From positions 127,535 to 191,534 of the forward strand of contig JAEXCS010000040.1 of assembly GCA_023402075.1 (NCBI GenBank): a stretch of DNA of 64,000 nucleotides. Reading direction: 5' to 3'. The position numbers were made by a program, and so were the translations under genes. Below the pieces are notes generated by a model. The model ran no database searches, was not told the DNA's origin, and was given only the letters and a program-made list of their open reading frames with translations. Below, in pieces: positions 24,486-32,804 of the stretch (within the stretch, counting starts at the first letter, position 1; every line of letters begins with the position of its first letter). The DNA is from Bacillota bacterium (GTDB taxonomy: Bacteria > Bacillota > Clostridia > Oscillospirales > Oscillospiraceae).

Positions 24486-26431
24486 TCTTGGCGCAGAGCG
24501 CCGGCTTTTGCTATGGCGTGGAGCGGGCGGTGGACCTTACAGAGAAGACCGCCGCTGAGAGCGGCTGCTGCGTCATGCTGGGGGATCTGATCCACAACGC
24601 CCATGTGGTGGCGGAGCTGGAGAATATGGGCGTGCGGAAAATTGCCGGGCCGGAGGACGCGCCGGAGGGCGCGACCGTGGTGCTCCGTTCCCACGGAGAG
24701 CGGCGGGAACTGGTGGAGGAATTGACGGCGAGGGGACTTCGCTGTGTCAGCGCAGCCTGCCCCAATGTGCTGCGGATTCAGGCCCTTGTTGGGCAGGCGG
24801 AGGAGGATGGCCGGCAGGTCATCATTATCGGAGAGCGGAATCATCCCGAAATTCAGGGAATTGCCAGCTATTGCAGGCATCCGCTGATTTTCGGCGGGCC
24901 GGATGAGCTTGCGCTTTGGCTTGAAGAGGACTCCGCACGGCGGGACCTTCCCATCACCGTAGCCGCACAGACCACCTGTATTCGTGAACTTTTTGAGACT
25001 TCCGTAAAAATCTTAAAAAAAGAGTGTACAAACGCCAAAATATTTGATACAATATGCAATGCTACGCGTAAGCGTCAATCCGAGGCGGCAGAGATTGCCG
25101 GGCGGGTGGACGCAATGGTGGTGGTTGGAGACCCCAGAAGTGCAAACACCAAACATTTGACGGAAATTTGTATTGAGAGATGCCCGCGCGTTCTCCAGAT
25201 TGAGGGGGCGGACGAGCTCTCGCCGGATTTTTTCAATGGTTGCTCTGTTGCAGGTCTGACGGCCGGTGCCTCCACGCCTGCGGGCATCATTAAGGAGGTA
25301 TATGCAACGATGAGTGAAGAAATCATGAGCGTCGAAAACGGCGAGGAATCCTTTGAGGAACTGCTGAATCAATCTTTTAAGACTTTAAATACAGGGGAAA
25401 AGGTAACCGGCATTGTCACAGCCGTGGGCCCCACGGAGGTGCAGGTGGACGTGGGCGCCAAGCAGGCCGCGTACATCAAGGCCAGCGAACTGAGCGATGA
25501 TCCCAACGCCAAGCCCGAGGATCTTTTGAAGGTGGGCGACGAGATCGAGGCATATATCGTCCGCGTCAACGACATCGAAGGCTTTGCCGAGCTGTCCAAG
25601 AAGCGTCTTGACACTGTGAAGGTCTGGGAGAACATCGAACAGGCTGTGGAGGACAAGACCGTGATGGACGGCGTTGTCACCGAGGTTAACAAGGGCGGCG
25701 TGGTCGTTTCCGTCAAGGGTGTGCGCGTGTTCGTGCCCGCCTCTCAGAGCGGAATGCCCCGCGGCGCAGACCTTGAAACCATGGTTAAGTCCAAGGTGCA
25801 GCTCCGCATTACCGAGGTCAATCGTGCCCGCCGCCGTGTGGTGGGTTCCATCCGCTCCGTGGCGGACGAGGCCCGCAGAGCCGCACAGGACGAGGTATGG
25901 AACAGCATTGAGGTTGGTAAGCGCTATACCGGCACAGTCAAATCCATGACCGCTTACGGCGTGTTTGTGGATATCGGCGGCGTGGACGGCATGGTGCATA
26001 TCTCTGAGCTGAGCTGGAGCCGCATCAAGACCCCCTCCGAGGTCTGCAAAGTGGGCGATTCCATGGAGGTATACGTTATTTCCTTTGATGCCGAGAAGCG
26101 CAAGATTTCTCTGGGTGTGAAGGATCGCGGCGTGAATCCCTGGGAGGACTTCATGAGCAAGTTCCGCGTGGGCGATGTGGCTACGGTTCGCATTGTCAAG
26201 CTGATGACCTTCGGCGCGTTTGCCGAGGTTGTTCCCGGTGTGGACGGCCTGATCCACATTTCCCAGATTGCTGACCGGCGGATTGAAAAGCCCGGCGATG
26301 TGCTGAGCGAAGGTCAGGAAGTAGACGCCGAGATCATCGCAGTGGACGAGGAAAAGAAGAAAATTTCTCTGTCTATCCGCGCTCTGCTGGCTCCTGCGGC
26401 GCAGGACGAATCCGAGGTTGAGGGCGAGTAA
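24476..26431 (+). CDS. ispH: Fused HMBPP reductase (IspH) - ribosomal protein S1
   Basis: A 651-residue bifunctional protein. Residues 1-278 are IspH (4-hydroxy-3-methylbut-2-enyl diphosphate reductase, last MEP step), with the three cluster cysteines in GFCYGV, SAACPNVL and TICNATRKRQ and the loop VVGDPRSANTKHL. Residues about 300-640 hold four S1 RNA-binding repeats, the third with VDGMVHISELSWSRIK. Such fusions are known in Clostridia. The start is GTG after GGGAGGG. An in-frame ATG at 25310 with its own ribosome site may yield a free S1 protein. Codon use in the S1 part is more even and high-expression-like than in the IspH part. Confidence 0.95.
   Translation: MRVILAQSAGFCYGVERAVDLTEKTAAESGCCVMLGDLIHNAHVVAELENMGVRKIAGPEDAPEGATVVLRSHGERRELVEELTARGLRCVSAACPNVLRIQALVGQAEEDGRQVIIIGERNHPEIQGIASYCRHPLIFGGPDELALWLEEDSARRDLPITVAAQTTCIRELFETSVKILKKECTNAKIFDTICNATRKRQSEAAEIAGRVDAMVVVGDPRSANTKHLTEICIERCPRVLQIEGADELSPDFFNGCSVAGLTAGASTPAGIIKEVYATMSEEIMSVENGEESFEELLNQSFKTLNTGEKVTGIVTAVGPTEVQVDVGAKQAAYIKASELSDDPNAKPEDLLKVGDEIEAYIVRVNDIEGFAELSKKRLDTVKVWENIEQAVEDKTVMDGVVTEVNKGGVVVSVKGVRVFVPASQSGMPRGADLETMVKSKVQLRITEVNRARRRVVGSIRSVADEARRAAQDEVWNSIEVGKRYTGTVKSMTAYGVFVDIGGVDGMVHISELSWSRIKTPSEVCKVGDSMEVYVISFDAEKRKISLGVKDRGVNPWEDFMSKFRVGDVATVRIVKLMTFGAFAEVVPGVDGLIHISQIADRRIEKPGDVLSEGQEVDAEIIAVDEEKKKISLSIRALLAPAAQDESEVEGE
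25292..25312 (+). promoter_or_regulatory. Internal ribosome-binding site and start for the S1 part
   Basis: AAGGAGGT (25292-25299), ten bases, then ATG (25310-25312) in frame at codon 279, exactly at the boundary between IspH and the S1 repeats. This is a perfect Shine-Dalgarno sequence inside a coding region. The same bases encode the Lys-Glu-Val of the IspH C-terminus, so it may be partly coincidental. Confidence 0.5.
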
Positions 26432-26460
26432 GCCACCATCTTCCGATTGATACGCAATTC

Positions 26461-26497
26461 AGCCCCGGAAATGCTTTGCATTTCCGGGGCTTTCTTT
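26461..26497 (+). terminator. Intrinsic terminator after ispH-rpsA
   Basis: AGCCCCGGAAATGC, loop TTT, GCATTTCCGGGGCT, then TTCTTT: a perfect 14-bp stem. Confidence 0.92.
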
Positions 26498-26711
26498 ACA
26501 TTTTTGTTCTTGACAGGGTGTGCTCCATTTGATGAACACAAGCTAGTAATTTTCCGAACATTAGGGGAGAGTCTCTTCAAAAAGCGCCTGCTTTTTATAC
26601 ACTCTGTTCTTCCTGAAAATCAGGCATGGAGTCGGTTGGTTTGCCTCCCAGAGAAAAACTTTGCGAATAATGCGGTCCGGTGAATTCCACCCGCAAATTT
26701 CACAGATTTGA
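26498..26711 (+). other. Intergenic region without recognised gene
   Basis: About 210 bases between the rpsA terminator and the CoA-transferase promoter. An open frame crosses it on the forward strand but has no ribosome site and no family resemblance. A short inverted repeat CCTGA/TCAGG is present. I recognise neither an RNA motif nor a riboswitch here. Confidence 0.6.
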
Positions 26712-26740
26712 TTGCATTCTAAAAACCATTATGTTACAAT
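26712..26740 (+). promoter_or_regulatory. Predicted promoter of the CoA-transferase gene
   Basis: TTGCAT (26712-26717), a 17-base spacer and TACAAT (26735-26740) with TGT before the -10. The start codon is 56 bases downstream, after a GGGAGG site. Confidence 0.6.
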
Positions 26741-26795
26741 ATTGACAATCTTTGAAACTGCATGGTTTTATTGAAAAAACAGGGAGGAATTTTTC

Positions 26796-28142
26796 ATGAG
26801 CTATCAGGAGACGTACAAGCAGAAATTGAAGACTGTGGACGAGGCTGTCAAGGTCGTCAAATCCGGAGACTGGGTTGATTTCGGGTGGTGCGTAGGCACG
26901 GTCGACGCGCTGGATAAGGCTTTGGCAAAGCGTGCCGACGAGCTGACCGACGTAAATATCCGCGGCGGCGTTCTCACGCACCGTCCTGCCGTGATGAACG
27001 TTCCGGATGCAGCGCGGCACTTTGCATGGAACTCCACGCATATGGGCGGTCTGGAGCGGAAGATGACCAAGGAAGGTCTGGCGTTTTACGTGCCCATCCG
27101 GTACTCCGAGCTTCCCCGGTACTACCGCGAAAATATGGCGCCCATCGATGTCATGATGATACAGGTTTGCCCCATGGATTCCCATGGCTGGTTTAACTTC
27201 GGCCCTAACTGTTCCCATCTGAAGGCTGCCTGTGAGCGCAGCAAATGCATTATTGTGGAGGTAAACACCTCCATGCCCTATTGCCACGGCGGCTTTGAAA
27301 ACTGCATTCATATCGACGATGTGGATATGATTGTCGAAGGAGATAACAGCCTTCCGGATGAACTGGGCGGCGCGGCCCAGCCCAGCGAGACAGATCTTGC
27401 CATTGCCCGCCTTGTCATGGAGGAGATTCCCAACGGCGCCTGCCTTCAGCTTGGCATCGGCGCTATGCCCGGCACCGTGGGTAAGATGATTGCCGAATCC
27501 GACCTGAAGGATTTGGGTGTACATACAGAGATGTACGTGGACGCGTTTGTGGATATGTCCAAGGCAGGGAAAATCACCGGTAAGTACAAGCCCTTTGACA
27601 AGGGCCGCCAGGTCTTTACCTTTGCCGCAGGCACCCGGAAGCTGTATGAATTTCTGGACAATAATCCCCAGTGCATGGCAGCTCCTGTGGACTATACCAA
27701 CGATGTTGCCCGTGTATCTCAGATTCCTAACTTTGTTTCCATCAACGGTGCGGTGGACATCGATCTTTACGGGCAGGTATCTTCCGAGTCCTCAGGCACC
27801 ACCCATATCTCCGGCGCAGGTGGCCAGATGGACTTCGTTCTGGGCGCGTATCTGTCCAAGGGCGGAAAGAGCTTCATCTGCTGCTCCTCCTCTGTAAAGG
27901 ACAAGAAAACCGGAGAGCTGTCCTCCCGTATCCGTCCCACTCTGCTGAACGGTTCCGTCGTCACGGCCACCCGTTCCAACCTGCACTATCTGGTGACAGA
28001 GTATGGTAAGGTCAACGTGAAGGGTATGTCCACTTGGCAGCGGTCTGAGGCTATCATCGGCATTGCGCATCCTCAGTTCCGAGAGGAGCTGATCGCTGAG
28101 GCAGAAAAAATGCACATCTGGCGTCAGTCCAATAAGAAATAA
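26796..28142 (+). CDS. Butyryl-CoA/4-hydroxybutyrate:acetate CoA-transferase family protein
   Basis: A 448-residue class I CoA-transferase of the acetyl-CoA hydrolase/transferase family. Typical blocks are SGDWVDFGWCVGT at the N-terminus, HFAWNSTHMGGLERK, PNGACLQLGIGAMPGTVG, HTEMYVDAFVDMSKAG with the presumed catalytic Glu near 243, SGAGGQMDFVLGAYLSKGG and IGIAHPQFREEL. The whole reading resembles the butyryl-CoA:acetate transferases of gut clostridia, which release butyrate while loading CoA on acetate. Whether butyryl-CoA or 4-hydroxybutyryl-CoA is preferred cannot be told from sequence. It is monocistronic, with its own promoter and terminator, and its even codon use suggests high expression. 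Confidence 0.85.
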   Translation: MSYQETYKQKLKTVDEAVKVVKSGDWVDFGWCVGTVDALDKALAKRADELTDVNIRGGVLTHRPAVMNVPDAARHFAWNSTHMGGLERKMTKEGLAFYVPIRYSELPRYYRENMAPIDVMMIQVCPMDSHGWFNFGPNCSHLKAACERSKCIIVEVNTSMPYCHGGFENCIHIDDVDMIVEGDNSLPDELGGAAQPSETDLAIARLVMEEIPNGACLQLGIGAMPGTVGKMIAESDLKDLGVHTEMYVDAFVDMSKAGKITGKYKPFDKGRQVFTFAAGTRKLYEFLDNNPQCMAAPVDYTNDVARVSQIPNFVSINGAVDIDLYGQVSSESSGTTHISGAGGQMDFVLGAYLSKGGKSFICCSSSVKDKKTGELSSRIRPTLLNGSVVTATRSNLHYLVTEYGKVNVKGMSTWQRSEAIIGIAHPQFREELIAEAEKMHIWRQSNKK

Positions 28143-28158
28143 AGTTCCATTTTTGATG

Positions 28159-28197
28159 AAAACCGCCCCTCACAATCCTGTGAAGGGCGGTTTTTTG
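28159..28197 (+). terminator. Intrinsic terminator after the CoA-transferase gene
   Basis: AAAACCGCCC ... GGGCGGTTTTTT with inner CACA/TGTG pairing. The stem is strong, with a six-T tail. Confidence 0.92.
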
Positions 28198-28226
28198 CGG
28201 TTTACGCAACATTTTTTAGGATATAC

Positions 28227-28255
28227 TTGTAAGATTACATGAAATGTGATATCAT
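28227..28255 (+). promoter_or_regulatory. Predicted promoter of carD-ispD-ispF
   Basis: TTGTAA (28227-28232), a 17-base spacer and TATCAT (28250-28255) with TGA before the -10. It gives an AT-rich leader of about 65 bases before the carD start. Confidence 0.6.
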
Positions 28256-28325
28256 CTAATTAATTAACAATATTGAAATTTTTATAGCTGCGATACGCGC
28301 ATCCGGGACGAGAAAGGAGTCTGAA

Positions 28326-28805
28326 ATGTTCAGTGTCGGAGATATGGTGGTTCATCCCATGCACGGTGCCGGCGTAATCGACGGGATTGTGTGTGAGAAG
28401 CTAGGCGGCGCTGCGCAGGATTACTATGTCTTCAAGATGCTGGTGGGAGGACTTCTCTTAAAGATTCCAACAGCCAACAGCGACGCTATTGGACTGCGCC
28501 CTGTGGCGCAGCCTGCGGAGGTGGAGGCGCTGTTCAGTGCGCTTCCCTCCATGAATATTGACGAGAGTACCAACTGGAATAAGCGTTATCGTGAAAATTT
28601 GCAGCGCCTGAAAAGCGGGGACCTCTATGAGCTGGCCCGTGTGATTAAGAGTCTGACTATGCGGGACAGGGAGCGAAGTCTGTCCACCGGAGAGCGGAAA
28701 ATGCTTCATAACGCCAAGCAGATTTTAATTTCGGAAATCGTGCTTACCGGCGCGGGCAGCTATGAGCAGGTGGAACAGCGGCTGGACGGGTCCATGGATG
28801 CATAA
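28326..28805 (+). CDS. CarD family transcription factor
   Basis: A 159-residue CarD/CdnL-type protein. The N-terminal RNA-polymerase-interacting domain starts MFSVGDMVVHPMHGAGVIDG with YYVFKMLVGGLLLKIPTAN; the helical C-terminal domain contains NWNKRYRENLQRLKSGD, LTMRDRERSLSTGERKML and an end segment resembling AKQILISEIVL. CarD-type proteins bind the polymerase beta subunit and stabilise open complexes at promoters. CarD directly upstream of ispD-ispF is a common clostridial arrangement. The ATG follows GAAAGGAG. Confidence 0.92.
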   Translation: MFSVGDMVVHPMHGAGVIDGIVCEKLGGAAQDYYVFKMLVGGLLLKIPTANSDAIGLRPVAQPAEVEALFSALPSMNIDESTNWNKRYRENLQRLKSGDLYELARVIKSLTMRDRERSLSTGERKMLHNAKQILISEIVLTGAGSYEQVEQRLDGSMDA

Positions 28806-28845
28806 ATGCGGACCGGAGAAATCTGGCCGGGGAAGAGGAGATTGA

Positions 28846-29577
28846 ATGTTCCGTTTCTTTCACCGTTTCAGGGATGCACAGCGTCCCTTCTGCACGGCGC
28901 TGGTGGCTGCTGCCGGCGGCTCCTCCCGGATGGGAGAGGGGATCAATAAACTGCTGGAGCCGCTGGACGGTATCCCTGTTCTGGCCCGGACATTGCTGGC
29001 GCTTCAACGTGCCCAGCGGGTGGACGCTATCATCGTGGCAGCCCGGGAGGAGGATATCCTGCCTTTTTCCGATCTGTGCCGTACATATGAAATTTCAAAA
29101 TGCGTCAAGGTGATTCGGGGCGGAGAGTCCCGGACGCACTCGGTGCTGCTGGCGGCGCTGGAAGCCGATGAGAAAACGGAGCTTCTGGCAGTGCAGGACG
29201 GTGCGCGCCCTTTGACCCCGCCGGAACTGATTGACAGCGTGATTGAAAAGGCAGCACGGTGCAACGCCGCGGCCCCTGCGGTTCCCGTGAAGGACACGGT
29301 GAAAACCGTGCGGGACGGACAGGTGGAAGAGACGCTGGACCGTTCCGTTCTGGCCGCGGTGCAGACGCCGCAGGTGTTTGAGGCCAGCCTTTTGAAGGCG
29401 GCGCTTCAGTCTGCCATGGAAGCCGGGGCAGAAACGACGGACGACTGCTCCGCTGTGGAGCTGCTGGGAAAAACTGTGTATCTGGTGGACGGGGACGAGG
29501 AGAATTTAAAAATCACCACGCCATTGGATTTGATTCTGGCGCAGGCGATTCTGGACGCCAGGGAGGGACGGCTATGA
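28846..29577 (+). CDS. ispD: 2-C-methyl-D-erythritol 4-phosphate cytidylyltransferase
   Basis: A 243-residue nucleotidyltransferase for the third MEP step. The N-terminal CTP-binding motif is ALVAAAGGSSRMGEGINKLLEPLDG with family blocks split around residues 14-38; later blocks are VIRGGESRTHSVLLAAL, QDGARPLTPPELID, PVKDTVKTV, AVQTPQVFEASLLKAAL and TDDCSAVELLGKTVYLVDGD. It has a short extra N-terminus (about ten residues) relative to most family members. It ends in a four-base overlap with ispF. Confidence 0.94.
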   Translation: MFRFFHRFRDAQRPFCTALVAAAGGSSRMGEGINKLLEPLDGIPVLARTLLALQRAQRVDAIIVAAREEDILPFSDLCRTYEISKCVKVIRGGESRTHSVLLAALEADEKTELLAVQDGARPLTPPELIDSVIEKAARCNAAAPAVPVKDTVKTVRDGQVEETLDRSVLAAVQTPQVFEASLLKAALQSAMEAGAETTDDCSAVELLGKTVYLVDGDEENLKITTPLDLILAQAILDAREGRL

Positions 29578-30056
29578 CGCGGCTGCGCATTGGTCAGGGC
29601 TATGATGTTCACCGTTTGGTGGAGGGAAAGAAGCTGATTTTGGGCGGCGTGGAAATTCCCTGGGAAAAGGGGCTTTTGGGCCATTCCGACGCAGACGTGC
29701 TGACTCACGCGGTAATGGACGCGCTCTGCGGGGCGGCGTGCCTTGGAGATATCGGTACCCTGTTTCCGGACAGTGACCCACAATACGCGGGAGCGGACAG
29801 TATCGCCCTTCTGCGGCAGGTGGCGGCGCTTTTGCGGGAAAAGGGCTATGCGGTGGTAAACGTGGATGCCGCGCTGATTGCCCAGCAACCCAAAATTGCC
29901 CCCTACAAAGCGGAGATGGCGGAGAATCTGGCCGGGGCGCTTGGTGTGGAGCGGGACAGAGTGAATGTGAAGGCCACCACGGAGGAGGGCCTTGGTTTCA
30001 CGGGGGACGGCTCCGGCATGGCGGCGCAGGCAGCGGTGCTTTTGGAAAAAGAATGA
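29574..30056 (+). CDS. ispF: 2-C-methyl-D-erythritol 2,4-cyclodiphosphate synthase
   Basis: A 160-residue enzyme of normal IspF length. The metal-binding GQGYDVHRL is at residues 6-14; ILGGVEIPWEKGLLGHSDAD, GDIGTLFPDSDP and the C-terminal KATTEEGLGFTGDGSGMAAQA follow. It cyclises CDP-methylerythritol phosphate. The start overlaps ispD (ATGA). Together with dxs and ispH in this window, it covers much of the MEP isoprenoid pathway. Confidence 0.96.
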   Translation: MTRLRIGQGYDVHRLVEGKKLILGGVEIPWEKGLLGHSDADVLTHAVMDALCGAACLGDIGTLFPDSDPQYAGADSIALLRQVAALLREKGYAVVNVDAALIAQQPKIAPYKAEMAENLAGALGVERDRVNVKATTEEGLGFTGDGSGMAAQAAVLLEKE

Positions 30057-30061
30057 CAATT

Positions 30062-30106
30062 TATGCGGGAGGCCCGTCCGGAAGGACAGGCCTCCCGTTT
30101 GCGTTT
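30062..30106 (+). terminator. Intrinsic terminator after ispF
   Basis: CGGGAGGCC (30066-30074), a 14-base loop, GGCCTCCCG (30089-30097), then TTTGCGTTT. Confidence 0.75.
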
Positions 30107-30205
30107 CAATATTTGCAAAGCTGCGCTGGCCTGAAAATGTTTTGGCTTTCCGATTCTCACCCCTTTTTCCGGCCCGCATAGACTATGTGGAGAGGAGGAG
30201 TGTCC

Positions 30206-30457
30206 GTGGAACAATACTGGATGATCGCCCGCTCTGTGACCTATGCCCAACGGATGGAAAGAATGCTGATGGCCGCGGGGATCCGGACGCGCATCTTCCG
30301 CGCTCCCAGAGATCTAAGCAATATGGGCTGTGCGTATGCCGTGGAAGTGTCAGGTAGGGCGTTGCATGCCGCGCTGTCAATTCTTCGGTCTGCGGGGCTT
30401 TACCCCGCAAAAATATATTTGCTACAACAGGGGAAATACGTGGAGATTTCTCTGTGA
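30206..30457 (+). CDS. DUF3343 protein, putative Se/S carrier
   Basis: An 83-residue protein of the DUF3343 family, described as putative selenium/sulfur carriers that often neighbour class V desulfurases. A single conserved-position cysteine occurs in LSNMGCAYAVEV (about residue 45). The usual Cys-Gly pair is Cys-Ala here. The GTG at 30206 follows GAGGAGGAG by about six bases; an ATG at 30185 is in frame but lies upstream of that site. It lies just upstream of a cysteine desulfurase-like gene, a plausible sulfur donor. Confidence 0.8.
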   Translation: MEQYWMIARSVTYAQRMERMLMAAGIRTRIFRAPRDLSNMGCAYAVEVSGRALHAALSILRSAGLYPAKIYLLQQGKYVEISL

Positions 30458-30462
30458 ACCGC

Positions 30463-30485
30463 GTCCGGCGGCTTTGCCGCCGGAC
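30463..30485 (+). other. Perfect GC hairpin between DUF3343 and desulfurase genes
   Basis: GTCCGGCGGC, loop TTT, GCCGCCGGAC. No T-run follows, so it is probably an mRNA processing or stability element, or an attenuating structure between the two genes, rather than a full terminator. Confidence 0.6.
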
Positions 30486-30548
30486 TCCGGATAGTACTGG
30501 AATGCGGGGTATAAGCGCCGCTTCGGAATCTTTTTAGGGAGGTTGACT

Positions 30549-31685
30549 ATGATCTATCTGGACAGCGCGGCCACCAGCTTCCAAAAGCCGGAGACGGTGG
30601 GCCGGGCAATGGTGAAGGCCCTGCAAACCATGAGTTCTCCCGGGAGGGGAGGCTATCCGGCGGCTATGCAGGCGGCGGATACGCTGTTTTCCTGCCGCAC
30701 GGAACTGGCCGAGCTCTTTCATGTATCTGAGCCGGATCGGGTAGTATTCACCATGAACGCCACTCATGGGCTGAATATCGCCATCAAAAGCATTGTCCCC
30801 CGCAACGGTCGGGTGGTGATTTCCGGTTATGAGCACAATGCCGTCACCCGGCCTTTGGCGGCGCTGGGTGCGGAGATTACGGTGGCTGGTGCGCCGATGT
30901 TCCGACCAGACCTGACAACGGAGGCATTTGATAAAGCCATTACTCCGGGTGTGGATGCCGTGGTTTGCAGCCACGTATCCAACGTCTTCGGTCTGGTGCA
31001 GCCGGTGGAGGCTGTGGCCGCACTCTGCCGGGAACGGGGCGTACCCTTTATCATTGATGCATCTCAGTCCGCAGGTGTGATGCCTTTGGACCTGACGGCG
31101 CTGGGCGCGGCATTTATCGCCATGCCTGGACACAAAGGACTGTACGGACCGCAGGGAACCGGTGTTCTGCTCTGCGGTAACAAGGCCGAGACAAGACCTC
31201 TGCTGGAAGGGGGAACCGGCAGCGTATCCATCCAGCAGGAAATGCCGGACTTTTTGCCAGACCGTCTGGAGAGCGGGACCCATAACGTACCCGGCGTCGC
31301 CGGCCTTTTGGAGGGGATTCGTTTTGTCCGCGCAAAGGGCGAAAAAAACATCTGCCTTCACGAGCGAATGTTGGCGCTGCGGGCCTCGGAGGGATTGCGA
31401 AAGCTTCCAGGTGTAAGCGTATGCGCAAGACGTGATCTCTTTGACCAGACCGGCGTACTCAGCTTCGTGGTAGACGGGGTGGATTCTGAATTTGTGGGCA
31501 ATGCCCTGACGGAGGCGGGCTTCGCGGTCCGCTCCGGACTGCACTGCTCGCCTTTGGCCCACCGCACCGCCGGAACCATAGATAGCGGCACTGTCCGTCT
31601 CAGCTTCTCCGCGTTTAACACGGAAAAAGAAGTGGATTTAGTGCTGGAAGCTCTGCCGGGAATCCTGAAGCGCCTTTCTGACTGA
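30549..31685 (+). CDS. Cysteine desulfurase family protein (class V aminotransferase)
   Basis: A 378-residue PLP enzyme of the IscS/SufS superfamily, in the small single-gene cysteine desulfurase group. MIYLDSAATSFQKPE is at the N-terminus, NATHGLNIAI near 75, SHVSNVFG near 145, DASQSAGVMPLDL near 175, the PLP lysine in PGHKGLYGPQGTG near 195 and the catalytic Cys in SGLHCSPLAH near 333. It should take sulfur (or selenium) from (seleno)cysteine. The ATG at 30549 is six bases after AGGGAGG. It is paired with the DUF3343 carrier gene. Confidence 0.88.
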   Translation: MIYLDSAATSFQKPETVGRAMVKALQTMSSPGRGGYPAAMQAADTLFSCRTELAELFHVSEPDRVVFTMNATHGLNIAIKSIVPRNGRVVISGYEHNAVTRPLAALGAEITVAGAPMFRPDLTTEAFDKAITPGVDAVVCSHVSNVFGLVQPVEAVAALCRERGVPFIIDASQSAGVMPLDLTALGAAFIAMPGHKGLYGPQGTGVLLCGNKAETRPLLEGGTGSVSIQQEMPDFLPDRLESGTHNVPGVAGLLEGIRFVRAKGEKNICLHERMLALRASEGLRKLPGVSVCARRDLFDQTGVLSFVVDGVDSEFVGNALTEAGFAVRSGLHCSPLAHRTAGTIDSGTVRLSFSAFNTEKEVDLVLEALPGILKRLSD

Positions 31686-31696
31686 ATTCCCCACGG

Positions 31697-31729
31697 CCGC
31701 CCGCACCCGGCTTTCGGGTTGCGGGCGGC
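31697..31729 (+). other. Long GC-rich hairpin after the desulfurase gene
   Basis: GCCGCCCGCA ... TGCGGGCGGC with inner CCG/CGG pairing. No T-run follows directly; a second hairpin with a T-run lies 55 bases later. Confidence 0.65.
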
Positions 31730-31782
31730 AAAGCTGCGTTTGGAGGAAAAATCCTGAAAAGCGGTGAACATACTATGAATTT

Positions 31783-31818
31783 TGACGCCTTTTGCCTTGC
31801 AATTCGGCGTCATTTTTT
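31783..31818 (+). terminator. Terminator overlapping the cdaA promoter
   Basis: TGACGCC (31783-31789), a 16-base loop, GGCGTCA (31806-31812), then TTTTTT (31813-31818). The loop contains the predicted -35 hexamer of the cdaA promoter, and the -10 follows the T-run. Confidence 0.7.
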
Positions 31819-31825
31819 ATATAAT
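31797..31825 (+). promoter_or_regulatory. Predicted promoter of cdaA-cdaR
   Basis: TTGCAA (31797-31802), a 17-base spacer and TATAAT (31820-31825). The -35 is in the loop of the upstream terminator hairpin. Unlike most other promoters here, the -10 is not preceded by TGn. Confidence 0.65.
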
Positions 31826-31919
31826 ATAAACGTTCTTGTAATTTGGGTGTTCTCCGTATCCTGCGGCTTTTGACACGAACGGAAGATCGCCCTGACCCGG
31901 GAAGGAAGCTGATGCAGCG

Positions 31920-32804
31920 ATGAGCGCAAAATTTTCGCTTCTGCCGGGCATGATTGCCCGGTACCTGCTGACAATTGAAATCACGGATATTCTGGATGTT
32001 TTGTTAATGGCCATCGTCTTGTACAAGCTGCTGAACTTTGTCAAGACCTCACGGGTGGCCAACCTCTTAAAGGGCGTTTTGATTTTTCTGGCGGTGCTGT
32101 GGCTGTCCTCCATCTTTCACCTGAACGGCATCAGCTACATCATGGGCCGGATGGTGGAATGGGGCGTTCTGGCCCTCATCATCCTGTTTCAGCCGGAGCT
32201 TCGCCGGGTGCTGGAGCAGATGGGAAGCCGTCGGCTAGCCTTTTTCTTCACCAGAGGAGAGACGGAGAGCACGCTGGAGCGCATGATCGGGCAGACTGTT
32301 CTGGCCTGCACCGAGATGTCCAAATCCCGCACCGGCGCACTGATTGTGTTTGAGCGGGAGATTCTGCTGGACGATATGGTCCGCAGCGGCACGGTTTTGA
32401 ACGCAGACGTTTCCGGTGAGCTTTTGAAAAACATCTTTTTCGTAAAGGCACCTATGCACGACGGGGCGGTCATCGTCCGCAAGGGTCGGGTTTTGGGCGC
32501 GGGCTGCATGTTGCCCCTGAGTAAAAACGTGAATCTCTCGCGTGATCTTGGGATGCGCCACCGGGCCGGTATCGGCATGAGCGAAAACTCCGACGCGGTG
32601 GTGGTAATCGTCTCCGAGGAGACAGGGTCCATTTCCGTGGCCGTAGGCGGAATGCTGAAGCGGCATCTGATGCCGGAGACACTGGAAAACCTCCTGCGCA
32701 ACGAGCTTTTGCCCCAGGAGAAGGAGCCGTCGGATCGAAAGCCGGGCCTTTTCGGCCTGCTGCGCGCCCGCGGGGAAGGAGGCAGAGGCAATGGAGAACA
32801 ATAA
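31920..32804 (+). CDS. cdaA: Diadenylate cyclase CdaA
   Basis: A 294-residue membrane-bound c-di-AMP synthase. Three N-terminal helices (about residues 15-85) precede a DisA_N catalytic domain with the active-site motifs DGA in MHDGAVIV (about 180) and RHR in MRHRAGIGMSE (about 212). It makes c-di-AMP from two ATP; this nucleotide controls potassium and osmotic balance. The ATG follows GGAAGGAAG. The cdaR start lies 14 bases before its stop, the normal coupled arrangement. The usual third gene glmM is not present downstream. Confidence 0.95.
   Translation: MSAKFSLLPGMIARYLLTIEITDILDVLLMAIVLYKLLNFVKTSRVANLLKGVLIFLAVLWLSSIFHLNGISYIMGRMVEWGVLALIILFQPELRRVLEQMGSRRLAFFFTRGETESTLERMIGQTVLACTEMSKSRTGALIVFEREILLDDMVRSGTVLNADVSGELLKNIFFVKAPMHDGAVIVRKGRVLGAGCMLPLSKNVNLSRDLGMRHRAGIGMSENSDAVVVIVSEETGSISVAVGGMLKRHLMPETLENLLRNELLPQEKEPSDRKPGLFGLLRARGEGGRGNGEQ

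Noticed and set aside
26447..26683. Forward frame of 78 codons between rpsA and the CoA-transferase gene
   Set aside because: Starts inside the terminator hairpin and has no ribosome site; the LTGC motif looks like a lipobox by chance.
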